From assembly GCA_950295325.1 (NCBI GenBank), contig OX485806.1, positions 25,730,001-25,794,000 on the forward strand: a DNA stretch of 64,000 nucleotides. Reading direction: 5' to 3'. The DNA comes from Polytrichum commune (taxonomy: Eukaryota; Streptophyta; Polytrichopsida; Polytrichales; Polytrichaceae). The notes under the pieces were generated by a model. It made no database searches and had not been told where the DNA came from. It saw only the letters and a list, made by a program, of their open reading frames with translations. Shown piece after piece: positions 48,230-59,097 of this stretch (position 1 is its first letter; the number at the start of each line of letters is the position of its first letter). The translations under genes and the position numbers were made by a program.

Positions 48230-48725
48230 ACTCTAAACTCCATAATATCAACCTTCTTAATGTCACTCCTACCATGCCCACACACCCTGTGTGGGCAACC
48301 AACAACAGGGGTCACTTTTAGCTCCAATTTGGTCAGTGAGAGCCACTGGATATATAACCAATGCTAGTAGAAACCGTTCACTGATGGCCTGCACCAATAG
48401 GTGTAGGTGGGCTATCCTTCTCTTATACCCTGGAACCCATGGAATGGATATTTTTTAGTGTAATCTCACTCCTTATTGTCGCGTTTCCCTCCCATATATC
48501 ATGGGTTTTGACATTAACATAAACCATCAAAGAATTCAAACTATACACTTGCATGCATCACTTTGTCATCATTGCAATCATTGTCATTGTTGTAATGTTG
48601 ACTTTGTGTTATTCCATAATGTCACATGCTGCACTAATTCTCTTTTATCAAACTTCCATGTTAACACTACAAAACTCCTTAACACCACGTGCACTTTGGT
48701 TGCCACAAGCATGATATTACGGGGT
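48230..48725 (+). repeat. Dispersed repeat, paralogue of 60.09-60.38 kb
   Basis: Shared ordered blocks include 'tgttgactttgtgt', 'ccataatgtcacat' and 'gctttggttgccaca' (here 'ctttggttgccaca'). Non-coding. Confidence 0.7.
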
Positions 48726-48730
48726 TTAGA

Positions 48731-49240
48731 GTGTACACCATTTATGATATTTAGTGTCATGTACACTATTTGCAAAGGGCCTACACTAGATGCCTAGAGG
48801 TCTCAAGGTGTCACATCCGCTAATTGCCAATATGATACTCTTCTTCAACATTAGTAATTTTTTTAATAAAAATTATTTACATTGTGACATTTAGTGTAGC
48901 ACATTGGGTTACTTGAGATGATAGCTTTGTGTTTTAAGTATGCAAGGGGGAAGATATTACTGAGCATACTAATGGCATGTGTCATATGTGTATACTTTAG
49001 TCAACTTCTAGACCATTGTGTAACATATACATACACCTCATAACACTATTAGCACACTATTAATACATTATTGCACATACTCATGCCAAATTATTAGTAA
49101 GCATACTTGAACGCCAAGTGCCATGTGGTGATGCTAATGGTGAAGTTGTTGATCATTAGTGTAACCTAGCATACACCTCAAAATAGGGCAAGTGATAATA
49201 TTACGCATGTGACACTAAATATCATAGATGGTATGTTACA
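48731..49240. mobile_element. TIR element related to the AACACTAAATAT family
   Basis: The left end 'catttatgatatttagtgtc' and the right end 'gacactaaatatcatagatg' form an inverted repeat about 500 bp apart. An internal 'acatttagtgtagcac' lies near 48890. No ORF. It abuts the end of the preceding dispersed repeat. Confidence 0.55.
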
Positions 49241-49329
49241 TGTTAGGTGAACGTGCCTAATTCGTACCATGCCAAACTAGGGTTCCTCTATAACATTCCT
49301 CTTTTACATAAGAATTATACGATCATAAA

Positions 49330-50200
49330 TCACATGAGACACCAATATTGAGAACTTTATAACTTTATACGCTACAAAAGCTTTCCAACTTAAGCACAAT
49401 ATTATGATTGCTATGAGCTCGAACCACCCGACCATAGGAGAGACAAAAGACGATCCTCTCTCCTCCCTTGAGATCTCTCTTATACCAAAGGCACTCCTAG
49501 TCTTATCCATCTTTATTCATGGTATCTAAGAGATCATTTTAGAAGTCTCAATTATTATTTAATTTAGAGCACATCTTCCTTGTCTATATAAACAAATCAT
49601 TTCATTGTATGATATTTTCTTATCTTTAGGCTCAATCACAATCTTCTAGTTGGAATTGTTTAATTCCACCTTTATGCATTCATCCATTCTTCTAATTGGT
49701 ATTGTCTACTTCCAACTTGATCCAATCATCCGCTCTTCTAATTGGAATTGTCTAATTCCAATTGGATTCATTCACCCATTCTTCTAGTTGGAAATATATA
49801 ATTCCAGCTTGATTCATTCATCCATTCTTCCAATTGGAACTATCTAATCCAATTCGATTCATTCATTTTTTTTTCTAACTAGAGCCATCTAATTTCAATT
49901 AGATTTGTTCATGAGAGTTCTCTAGCTCCAATGAATAACATTCATTTGTTGAGAGTTGTCTAACTCCGATTCACATCTTCTAGTTGGAGTTGTCTAACTC
50001 CAACACAAAGATCTTCAAGAGGGAGGTGTCTAACTTCCAACGCAAAACTATTCTATTAGGAGTTGTTTAATTCCCGTGCACAATTCCATCATGGGTTGTC
50101 TACCCTTGTGCACCATTCTTTATTGGTCTTACCCAAATTGTCTTACCCAATTCTTTCTTTGGAGTTGTCTAGTTTCAAACATCATTTGCTCACATGCTAA
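49330..50200 (+). repeat. Palindrome-array repeat, copy A
   Basis: It begins with a conserved block ('cgaccataggagaga' near 49430), followed from about 49640 by 10-15 short palindromes of the form arm-TGTCTA-arm, spaced about 40-65 bases. Examples are GGAATTGTCTAATTCC, GGAGTTGTCTAACTCC and GGGTTGTCTACCC. It resumes after the inserted MITE at 50804-50870. Copies B (53.5 and 57.4 kb) and C (62.2-63.0 kb) share the same order. Non-coding; may derive from an untranslated or terminal region of a larger element. Confidence 0.8.
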
Positions 50201-50803
50201 GGGCCACTTCACACATGAGCCAAGAGCTGTGACCTTGTAATGGTGAGGACCCTTAACTCTCATCCAAAAGTTGTACCATGGGTGTTGGGAAAGCCCTTTT
50301 ATGTAGTCTTGGGCCCTCAAGCATAGTGTGAAGTGAGAATGAATAATGTTGCGGGACCATTGCATAGTTTGTTGGCGGAAAAGAGGGGAGGATTTGGTTT
50401 AATATAATATGTCTCCAAGTTTATCAATTTAAGATAATTACTTGGTGGTGTTTGTTTGTCTTGGAATCTGTCATGGAATCTATCCTAGAATATGCCATGC
50501 AGTCTGTCTTGAAATTTGTCATGCTGGAACAAATATATTAAAAAAATAATGGTCTCCCAGAATTTGCATCAAGCCCACCTCTTGGAGGTGGGTCTGACGC
50601 AAATTCCGATAGACCATGCACCCTTATCCACAACCAGCCATGTAGGACTCCATGTAGACTTTTCATCCACGAACTTTTCTTTGGGCCTTTAGGCCTTCAC
50701 CTCCTAGTGTGAAGTGAACTTGGACGGTCTCCGCCTTTGCGACCAATGAGAACTCTTACATTGCCATGGTCAAGGACCTTCAGCCTTGTGTGTGAAGTGG
50801 CCC
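50201..50803. mobile_element. 603-bp Harbinger-like MITE
   Basis: TIRs start GGGCCACTTCACACA, flanked by TAA on both sides (50198-50200 and 50804-50806). Copy B of the host repeat at 57.5 kb has the uninterrupted junction 'cacatgctaagtacatca', so boundaries and target duplication are directly supported. A TAA-type 3-bp duplication is typical of PIF/Harbinger. It contains a smaller foldback at 50552-50612. Confidence 0.85.
50552..50612. repeat. Foldback inside the Harbinger-like MITE
   Basis: The left arm from 'ggtctcccagaatttgc' and the right arm ending 'gcaaattccgatagacc' pair with a few mismatches around a 3-base loop at 'cctcttggagg'. It could be a nested short insertion or part of the MITE's own structure. 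Confidence 0.6.
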
Positions 50804-51284
50804 TAAGTACATCAAAGCATGTTAAGTCTTTTTTTCTTGCATAATTTGACACTAAATCTTTTAATGTGGGTATATCACATCCTCGATGGCATGATGAGTC
50901 CCTCTTAACAAGGGAAGTTCATTTCTTTCCAAAATTCCACTGCTATCGGTAAGGATTTTTTGTCCTACTCACAAGTAACCTCATTGGATGTAATGTAATG
51001 TAGTTTGCCCGTTCACTTTATTGCATGAGACAAAATCTCCTATCAAGATGGAAACTCTCTCATTGTTGTGGGGCAGTCATTGGTCATAGTGTGGGTGTGG
51101 TATTGGACTACATAAAGGACGAGAGGAGAGTGGATGATGAGTTGCAATAGTAGTTAGAAAACGATTGACTTCGCCCATTATGGTACATAATTGGTATGTT
51201 CATGGATGTAAACTACATGTTGTGAATGAAATGTCCTTTGCATGAATAATAAAACGCAACGAAGTTGTGGGAAGTGCCCTCCAC

Positions 51285-51890
51285 TTGGACGCCTATATTT
51301 GAGTGATGTGTGATTAAGTGTGGACTTGAGAGCGAACATCATGAAGACATATGCTTGAAAAAGAATGGACTATGTGTTCAAAATGTGTTAGCCATTCTAG
51401 GCTCAATGGTCAATAAAATCGCGCAGGGGGGGGGGAGTAAATGGCCTTCCTATGGCTCAATATCAATTGACTTTGATATTTAATGACAATGCAAGGTTTA
51501 GTCAAAAACAAAAACAAAAACAAAAAAAACTATGGGATTGATCATGGGTTCTTCATATACATAAAATTTTTGACCTTGTAAATATGAGTACTATAGGATA
51601 GCAAACAGGTGAGAGTAGCCAAGTTGCATTTGTAGCCATTATCCTTCTTTTTTGGGGAGTTTGTATGGAATATCTTATTCATTGTCAAAGTGAAAGTTCT
51701 CTTTATTGTTAAGTGACTACATAGGTCCCCCCCCCCCCCCAAGATTACGATGTTGACCATTGAGCCTAAAATGATTAACATGACACTTGAAATCCAATCA
51801 AAATCTACCCACACACCACTTTGATATAGGTATTCCATTTTATAACGAGTAACCAAATGAGGCCCACTTATCTTAACATGTTTGGGACTT
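51285..51890. repeat. Two inverted copies of the 15.6-kb repeat family
   Basis: 51285-51430 ('cgcctatatttgagtgatgt' to 'gctcaatggtcaataa') and 51745-51890 ('accattgagcctaaaatgat') are in opposite orientation. Between them lie an (AAAAAC)n run near 51508 and a poly-C run at 51727-51740. The stretch 50870-51284 shows nothing recognisable. Confidence 0.55.
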
Positions 51891-53475
51891 TACCCCTCTA
51901 ACAATCCATTACAAAAAGATGTTATTTAAAAAGAACAATTATTTGGCATTTTAGTCATTGATAAAGTTATGTTGTAGGATTCTTTGTAGCATGGTTTTTT
52001 CATCTTTATTATTTCTTGATTTAATTTTGACATTATTATGCAACAACCTCTTGTTTTGTGGGGCCAAAGATTATTTATGAGAATATGCGGGATCAATCTC
52101 ACCACATGCTACCTCATTCCAAAATCTCAAAGCCTAAATTTGGAGCTTGGACACAAGGAATCTTGTCATGCCATTACTGACCATAAATTGAAAGAGAACC
52201 CATGCTAGAAGTTGAGTATTGTTATGGTATATCCCACAATGTGTTACGATTTCTTAAGAAATGAACAAAATATTATATATAACAAAATTCATGTGCACTT
52301 GGTATTACAATCTAAAAGGTGTCTATAATGTCGCTATAATGTCAACTAGAAAAGTAGGTAGGACTAATTCATAACATTTCATACAAAACTAGGTAGGCCA
52401 ACCACAAGACACAATCATGTGTTGGTTTGTTGAATCCATGTTAAAGTACCTATCGTTGGGGTTTTATTGGGTGAGTGATGGTAATTATTCAGATTAATAG
52501 GATGGGCAGTTGGTGGTTTTCTAGTCTTTGCTTTTGAGCATAAGGAGGGCAAAATACTTGATGACACTTGAGTGTATCTTTTACATTCATGCGGGAATGA
52601 GCATCGATGTTAATATGTAGCATTGTTAGATTAGCTCAGTACGACGTTCGTGTGAATGCCTCCTCGTACTCTTGTTGTGAGGATGGTGAGGGTAACATAC
52701 CACACAACATCTTCAAAGGCATCAGTATGTGGTTGGTACTTGAGCTATTTTCCATTGTATTGTTGTTGTGGGGTCGCGGTCAAGGCAATAGGTGATGTTA
52801 GAGTTTTAAGTAGTGTAACGGGTTGCATTCTCAATGGAGAGGGTAGTGATTAGTAAGTTGTATAGTTTGAGCATGGTCATGCATTGGCAATCTTCATGGA
52901 TATATGTGCATGGTATAATGATAGTGAGATTATGTTGTACAACGAGGCGCCTAGGTGGGTGGTGGTGTTCATCAGGAGTGTATCGGGCGTGTTGGAGTGT
53001 GAGATGAGGGGATTATAGGCTAGCCATATTGCTTGGTTGTGTTGACTTGTTCATATGTTATTGAGTGTGGTGTTGATACACTTGGTGAGGAGATGGAGGC
53101 ATGTGTCATCATCCTATAGTGTGCATGGTCGAATAGGGTGAGGGGAATTTGATGGGCCATGTGGTTGTTTCCTTTGGTTGCCTATGCATTGGTTGTATCG
53201 TAATTTGTGTGACTTGAGCGTATGTGTATTGTGGGGCAGACCATAACATGTTGGAGATGGTTGAGTGTACGAGGGGGTTGTTGAGCCATTTTGCGATGTA
53301 TAGGTATTTGTCACATGTGTTCATTTCGTATGTATGGTTTGAGGTGTCGTATGAAGGCGCTACGTGGATGTTCCAACAATATTTTGGAATGCTAGAAAGG
53401 GGTAGTGTGGGTTGTGTGCATTGTAGGCGGGATGTTGTCAGGTTCACAACAATAATACACTCAAGAATGCACATA
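51891..53475. repeat. Repeat-derived spacer; paralogue of 23.8-24.1 kb
   Basis: About 52530-52800 matches 23810-24130 block by block. Minus-strand frames are open for up to 121 codons (53109-53474), but no domain is recognised. Probably an old retroelement remnant. Confidence 0.4.
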
Positions 53476-53479
53476 AAAC

Positions 53480-53860
53480 ACTAGATTTTAAATCTCCAAA
53501 CTATATGTATTCCAAAAGTTCTGTAACTCAATTATGAGATTGTGATTGCAATTGCCTATGAGCTCGAACCACCCAACCATAGGAGAGAGACAAAGATCCT
53601 TTCTCCTCCCCTAAGCTCCTTTTCGTGCCACAATATTTTTACTTTCTATTTCTCATATAGCAAATATCTTCTATTCATAGCTCTATTTGGTTCTACAATG
53701 AATCTTCTATCTTTTGGCTCAATCACAATCCACTAGTTGGAAATGTCTAATTTCAACTAAATGTCTTTATTCATTAACAATTGTCTAGCTCCAATGAATA
53801 ATATCCATCCATTGGAAGTCCTCTAACCTTGATGCACATTTTACAGTTGGAGTTGTCTAA
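53480..53860 (+). repeat. Palindrome-array repeat, copy B (left part)
   Basis: It has the same 'accataggagagagacaaag' block as copies A and C, then palindromes up to 'gttggagttgtctaa', where the Harbinger element interrupts it. The right part continues at 57355-57545. Confidence 0.8.
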
Positions 53861-54203
53861 GGGGCGGTTTACACTATGGACCATGAAGTCGTCCCACGTA
53901 AGAGGCCTATTTTGTGTGGGACGACTTCATGGGACGACTTCCATGGTCCGAGTTACTAAAATATTAGTTTTCATGGTTCATGGGCCCTTCACTAGGTGTA
54001 AACCGAATGTGGACCATGAAGAATGACCATGCACCAAAAAGTGGAGGTGCGGATTTTTTTAATAATTAAAAAAAAAGACAGTTTTTGGAAAAAGTAAAGT
54101 TTGACCATTCTCTTCACTTCTATTGACTTCTCTTCTCTTCACTTCTTTTCTCTTCATTTGTCTTGTAGTTTTCGCTTGCTTGAACCTAAAATTTCAGCAA
54201 GCA

Positions 54204-55600
54204 ATGGAGGAGAGGAGGAGGACATTTGTTTTGCTTTTAGGATTGTACATGTTCTTGTACATGCTCGTAAAGCATGTGGTAGACATTCAAGCGCTGATTT
54301 TGCAAGGAGAATGGGAGAAGTTAGCAATTTTGAGCTTGGTTTATGAGAATATGGGGTATAGAGAGAGGAGTATATGGAGTCAAGAACGGATGATTGGATT
54401 CGTAGACCGCTTATTGTTGGGTTCGTGGACGGATAATGAATTTAGAAATCGTACTCGAGTGACACACAATACATTCAGATTTTTGTGTGAGAGGTTAGGT
54501 CCGTATTTGAAAAAAAAAATACTCAATTTAGGGTTACGGTGCCGGTGCAAGATAGGATAGTAATGTCATTTCATCGGTTGAAAAATGGTGATGGATTGTA
54601 AACTATAGGCGATTTGTATGGAGTGCACAAAAATACATTATCAATAGTAGTGAGGGAGTTTTGTAAAGCGGTTAGAAAACATCTACAACCGGTTTTTGTA
54701 CAAACTCCGAGCGAATCACAGTTTAGAGTTTTAGGTTCAAGGTTTGAAAAATTACACGGCATTCCTTATATCATAGGTGCAATAGATGGATCACATATTC
54801 ATGTTTTAGCCCCTCTAATTGGCGGACAAGATTATTATTGCAGAAAGTCATTTCATTCAGCAATTCTGCAAGGAATAGTCGGACCAGATTGTATGTTTTG
54901 GGATTATGAGTTCGGGTGGGCATGAAGTCTTCACGATTGGAGCGTATTTCAAGTTACAAAAATCGGACGTGGATGTATAGAAAGTAAATTTCAGCCGTAC
55001 AAACTTATAGGGGATGCGGCATATCCGGTTCGGCCATGGATGTATTGTCCGTTTAAGGGCGGGAAGACAACACTATCCGGGAAGAAGGCTAATTGGAATT
55101 TCATTCAATCTTCAACTAGGATATGTGTAGAGAGGGCATTTGGGATATTGAAGGGTAGGTAGAGGGTGATAATGAAGCGATGCGAAGTGCCTTTGCGGAA
55201 TATGCCGGATATTGTAGCCATTTGTATAGTGTTGCACAATTTGTGCATTGTGAACAAGGAAGGCATAGAAGAAGATTGGATAGTGGAGGCAGAAAATAAA
55301 TTGAATAGAAGGATTGGTGAAGAAGAAATAGGAGAAGGTAGTGAATCACGGGGCGAAAGGGCTAGAATTGCTTAAGTGAAGAGGAGGATGTTAGCCACCG
55401 AAGATGCTCCAATTGCAGATGAAGTAAATGATGAAGAAATATATTTCTTTTTATTAAAAAAAAAAGAGAAGGCAAATGACCTTCTGCGGGAAGCTACAGT
55501 TATGCACGAATTAATGGCAGAAAGTTTGTGGCAATATAAACTCAGACAAAATTCAACTATAATAGACAGTGATAGTGATAGTGATAGTGATAGTAGTTAG
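54204..55600 (+). pseudogene. Harbinger DDE transposase, inactivated
   Basis: The transposase catalyses excision and integration together with the Myb-like partner. From the ATG at 54204, the N-terminal helix-rich region (FRNRTRVTHNTFRFLCERLG) runs in one frame to a 10-A run at 54510-54519, where the frame shifts by one base. The catalytic part then reads GAIDGSHIHV (Asp codon 54785), LIGDAAYP (Asp codon 55013) and CVERAFGILKG (Glu codon 55130). All three DDE residues survive. Stop codons lie in frame at 54599, 54923, 55160 and 55373. Beyond the last, the frame continues to an aspartate/serine repeat (DSDSDSDSDSS) ending at 55600. A natural intron is possible but was not evident. The copy cannot make a full protein as it stands. 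Confidence 0.85.
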
Positions 55601-56879
55601 AATTTTTCTAGGAGGGCAGCAAAATTTCTGTCAATGTTCTTCAAAATATTTGTGAATTTCTGGAATGAAGAAATAAGAGCCCCTAAATTACCAACAACCT
55701 GCTCTAGCAAAAGTTTTATCTTCTCTTGAGTTTTCTTCTAGTTGTCTTGTGTGGAAGTTGTTGTTGAGTTTGGTGTTGTAGCAGTTGTTGTCTGAGATGG
55801 AGGAGTAGATGGAATGACATCTTTAAGAGTTGTCTCTGTAGCACTTGCTGGAATATGGTTGCATACACTTACTGTGTTGCCATGCCACTCATCCATTTCA
55901 GTGAACCACCTGCATTCTTAATGTCTGTCTGCACCTGAAATTTCATTAGCCCTTTTATCATTTATGTAATCAGTTAGAATGGATTTGTATTTTTTCTTAC
56001 AGGACAGCCAAGACCTGTTGAACCCTTTGATTGCAGCTACCAGCCGAATTTGCAGTTTGAGCCATGCGTTAACACCTGTAAAAATCCAATCAGAAATGTC
56101 AAAGAAGAATATCAAAACAACATAAACTAGGTATGTAAATGATGTATATGAACGAAGTAATTGAAAGAAATGTCGAATAAATCAGATTGGAGTAGTGGTA
56201 GTTGAATGAGGGACGGAAGGCTTTGTTCGAAAGTGAGCCGGGTTCGATTCCCCTCGCGCGCGAGGCATCCAGAAATCGGGGAACCCGAATGCCCATGTTT
56301 TGGGGGAGGGGGGCATAGGGGCTTACGGCTAAGGCCAAGGCCTTCGACGGCCCATCATACGACATCATACAAAACATTCAAGACATTGAAGGTTTTCAAG
56401 GTTTTCGTTTTTGCTCAAACAAATTGTACATGCTCTGAAAATTTACTTTGTTTGTTTGCCGATTTTGCAAACTCTTCTTCCATTTCTCCTCGAATAACAA
56501 TGAGCTGATGAACCTCAAAGTCCTTCCACTTCACTCTTCCCGTTTCCTCTTCATCTGATTCTCCAACTTCTATAACATCCGATTTCCTCACCTTCTTTAA
56601 TCATTCTTTTGTTATGCGCCCCCTCTTCTTTCCAACCATTCCCTTTTTTCCTACTTCTTCTTTGCCTTCAAAAATTCCAACTTCAATAGTGAAAAGAAGA
56701 GGAGGAGGAGGAAATGCACTCAAAGAGGATGGAAGCAAACTAGGTCTCTGTAGCATTTCTGAAATTGAATAACGAGGTCTGAAAATTGGAGCTGCCATTT
56801 CTTGCATCCACTCGGAATTTTGTGACCACTCTCCTTGTGACTCTCTTTGTAATCCCCCATCACCGCCATAACCCTCCAT
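55597..56879 (-). pseudogene. Harbinger Myb/SANT-like DNA-binding protein, inactivated
   Basis: In this superfamily the partner protein binds the terminal repeats and aids nuclear import of the transposase. The ATG at 56879 gives MEGYGGDGGLQRES. One TGA near 56601 interrupts the first exon before WKDFEVHQLIVIRGEMEEEF. An intron at 56076-56446 (CAAA|GTAAAT ... TTACAG|GTG) joins in frame to VNAWLKLQIRLVAAIKGFNR and SWLSCKKKYKSIL, giving the tryptophan/helix pattern of a Myb/SANT-like trihelix domain. Two further stops (near 55920 and 55740) precede a glutamine/leucine-rich tail. Its terminal codon overlaps that of the transposase at 55597-55600. Confidence 0.75.
56180..56400 (+). mobile_element. 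Possible tRNA-derived SINE in the Myb-like intron
   Basis: A perfect B-box GGTTCGATTCC (56239-56249) stands about 45 bases after an A-box-like TGGAGTAGTGG (about 56189-56199), followed by GC-rich sequence unlike the surrounding element. No clear tail or target duplication was found, and the cloverleaf is not complete, so a functional tRNA is unlikely. Confidence 0.4.
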
Positions 56880-57354
56880 TTTCTACCTCAAAAATATCAC
56901 ACACTACTAGTTGAAGTACACCAAAATAATGATGAAACGAACAAATACAAACGATCCATTTCTTGCAAAAAAACGGGTCTTTTCTACTATGCTTTCAACC
57001 ATAACGGAAATATATATTTACAGTAATCCAGCCTTCTAACTGTAGCCGATGAAAATCGTTAATTAATTCGGAAAAAAAATCATTCAAAAATCATTAAAAC
57101 GGCATTTTTCTGATATGGGCCCTTGTTGTTTTCCCCAGACCACCTCTTTTGCTTGTCCCAACGGAAAATCCGTTGGACCATGGCAGTGGATAGAGTAGGC
57201 TTAAAAAAAAAATTTTGTGGACCTCAACCTCCGTGGTCACTCTGCCATTTTTTCCTTGGTGTAAACCCAAGTCGTCCCGGGACGACTTCAACGTCCAATC
57301 ACATCGCTTAGACGGCCGTGGGACGACTTCATGGTCCATAGTGTAAACCGCCCC

Positions 57355-57545
57355 TAACTCCAACATAAAGATCTTCTAGAGTGAGGTGTCCAACTCCTAG
57401 TTAGAGTTGTCTAACTCCCGTCCACAATTCCTTCATGGTTGTCTAGCCCTTGTGCATCAACCTTTCTTGGGTTGTCTAACCCACTTCTTTCTTTGGAGTT
57501 GTCAAATTCCAAACACTATCTGTCACATGCTAAGTACATCAGATT
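57355..57545 (+). repeat. Palindrome-array repeat, copy B (right part)
   Basis: This continues the array after the Harbinger element, with GGGTTGTCTAACCC (about 57464-57485) and related units. It ends 'cacatgctaagtacatca', which is the empty site for the 603-bp MITE in copy A. Confidence 0.8.
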
Positions 57546-57549
57546 ACGG

Positions 57550-58150
57550 TTAGTCTTTGTTTCTTGCTCACCCATACCTAAAAGGATTAAGAATTGCAAG
57601 GCACAACAAAGCAGTACACCTTATTACTCAGACACTCCAAGCCAACAAAAACACCCGGTTCTTCACACTAACCAATGCATGGACACCTAACAATACAACA
57701 CCATAACAAACAATTCCCGATTGGCTTATTAAATGCTCATACCAACAAATGCCAAGCTAAACTAAGACCAAACATTCTATGCATAATTGGTGCCCCTAAC
57801 CATACACAAACACCCATGTTACCCTCCCCCACACGCACAATCCAATTTATCGAATTTACATACTGTCATGATAGATTCCCATAACAAGCACTCACCCGAA
57901 AACACACGAAATATGACCCATCACCCTACAAAACAATGGTTGGCAGGCTAACCCCATCATTACTATCACAACTGAAGTTAGAAGAGCCATACACGAACAC
58001 TCCATCGATAAATTAACCAAACTAAAAATCCCTAAACTCAACATCAAACTCCTCGTGAAACATATACACCAAAACGCCATCAAATACCTCACATACATAG
58101 TCCTAAATAAAAGAAAACTAGAGAACAAACAAACACCTATCTCCCCGCCA
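57550..58150 (+). mobile_element. Probable LINE coding fragment
   Basis: Open stretches in two frames (57439-57690, 57675-57884) and a further frame reading LTKLKIPKLNIKLLVKHIHQ near 58010-58075 have the threonine/asparagine/lysine-rich look of the region between endonuclease and reverse transcriptase in plant LINEs. No catalytic motif is present, so the call is tentative. The TIR element at 58153 interrupts its right side. Confidence 0.35.
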
Positions 58151-59097
58151 TACCGTAGTTAAATAGCAGATTCGGCACAAAATAATTCTAAAAATAGATG
58201 CCTAAAATTTTGGAATATTATTGGCATTTTTTGCCGAATATATAATTAATTATTTTTCAAAATTGCCTAAAAGTAAGAAATTTTTACTTCTCACTAGAGT
58301 TTTACTTACAATGGAAGCATATGTGAATTTTGAAGGAGAGAAGGTGCTCCTTTTGTAATCAAGCTCACGTACATTAGTCCACAAAGAATATGGGTTAAGA
58401 AGTAGCAAGACTCTAGGCGAGGCTTTTCAAATGTGTTGTACACAAATTTTTGGAGTCCAATTGAGCATAGAAGATGAAGTTTTATAGAATTTTGTCCAAC
58501 TAACAAAAGTTGAGAAATCAATCCTTCTTCCACCTCCAACAAGTTTTGTGTCAAAATAAGTCTTTATGCAAAAGATATGGACAAAACATTGCAGCCGTGT
58601 AAAGATCAAAAAATTAAAATGCGTTCATAACAGTTTTTTGGAGCTCATTTGTGCATAGAAGATCAACTTTTTTGGAATTTTGTTGGTCTAAGAAAAGTTT
58701 AGAAATCAAGTAATCTTTCACCTTCAACAAATTTTATGTCATTTGAAGACTCTATGCAAAAGTTATGCGTGCTATTAAAATGACGTCTAACTAGGTGCTT
58801 CACCTCAAAGTTTACATATCCCATATGCATTGTTGAACACAACTCCACTCTACTTGCATAAAGCACAGAGCATTCTCAACTCTTCACTCACATCTTACTT
58901 GTCATTCAATGCAAGAGAGATGTATAAGACATAAGTTGAAATAGAAAATTAAAAATGAATGTAAGCCGAATTTTTAAAAATTAAAAGAGAAAATTGCCGA
59001 AAATTTAAATATACTATTTTAAGGTGCCGAACCTACTTTTTGAACTTTAATTAAATATTAGGCAGCAAGTTGCCTAACCTGCTAGTAAACTACGGTA
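58151..59097. mobile_element. Second TACCGTA-ended TIR element (about 945 bp)
   Basis: The ends are TACCGTAGTTAAATAGCAG (left) and, as reverse complement of the right, TACCGTAGTTTACTAGCAG. Interior sequence is nearly identical to the 8.7-kb element over long stretches but has one 188-bp period (markers at 58514 and 58702) in place of three. GCCGAA motifs lie near both ends. No ORF. Confidence 0.75.

Larger units (their letters stand above)
53861..57354. mobile_element. Complete PIF/Harbinger DNA transposon, 3494 bp
   Basis: Perfect 38-bp terminal inverted repeats begin GGGGCGGTTTACACTATGG (53861-53898 and 57317-57354), flanked by TAA target duplications (53858-53860 and 57355-57357). GTCGTCCC/GGGACGAC motifs recur just inside both ends. 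It carries the two convergent genes typical of the superfamily: a DDE transposase (plus) and a Myb/SANT-like protein (minus). Joining the flanks recreates 'gttgtctaactccaaca', which is present uninterrupted at 49987 in copy A, so this is a directly visible insertion. Confidence 0.95.

Noticed and set aside
54599-54610. Stop in the transposase explained by an intron
   Set aside because: No convincing donor and acceptor pair surrounds the stop while keeping the conserved sequence on each side.
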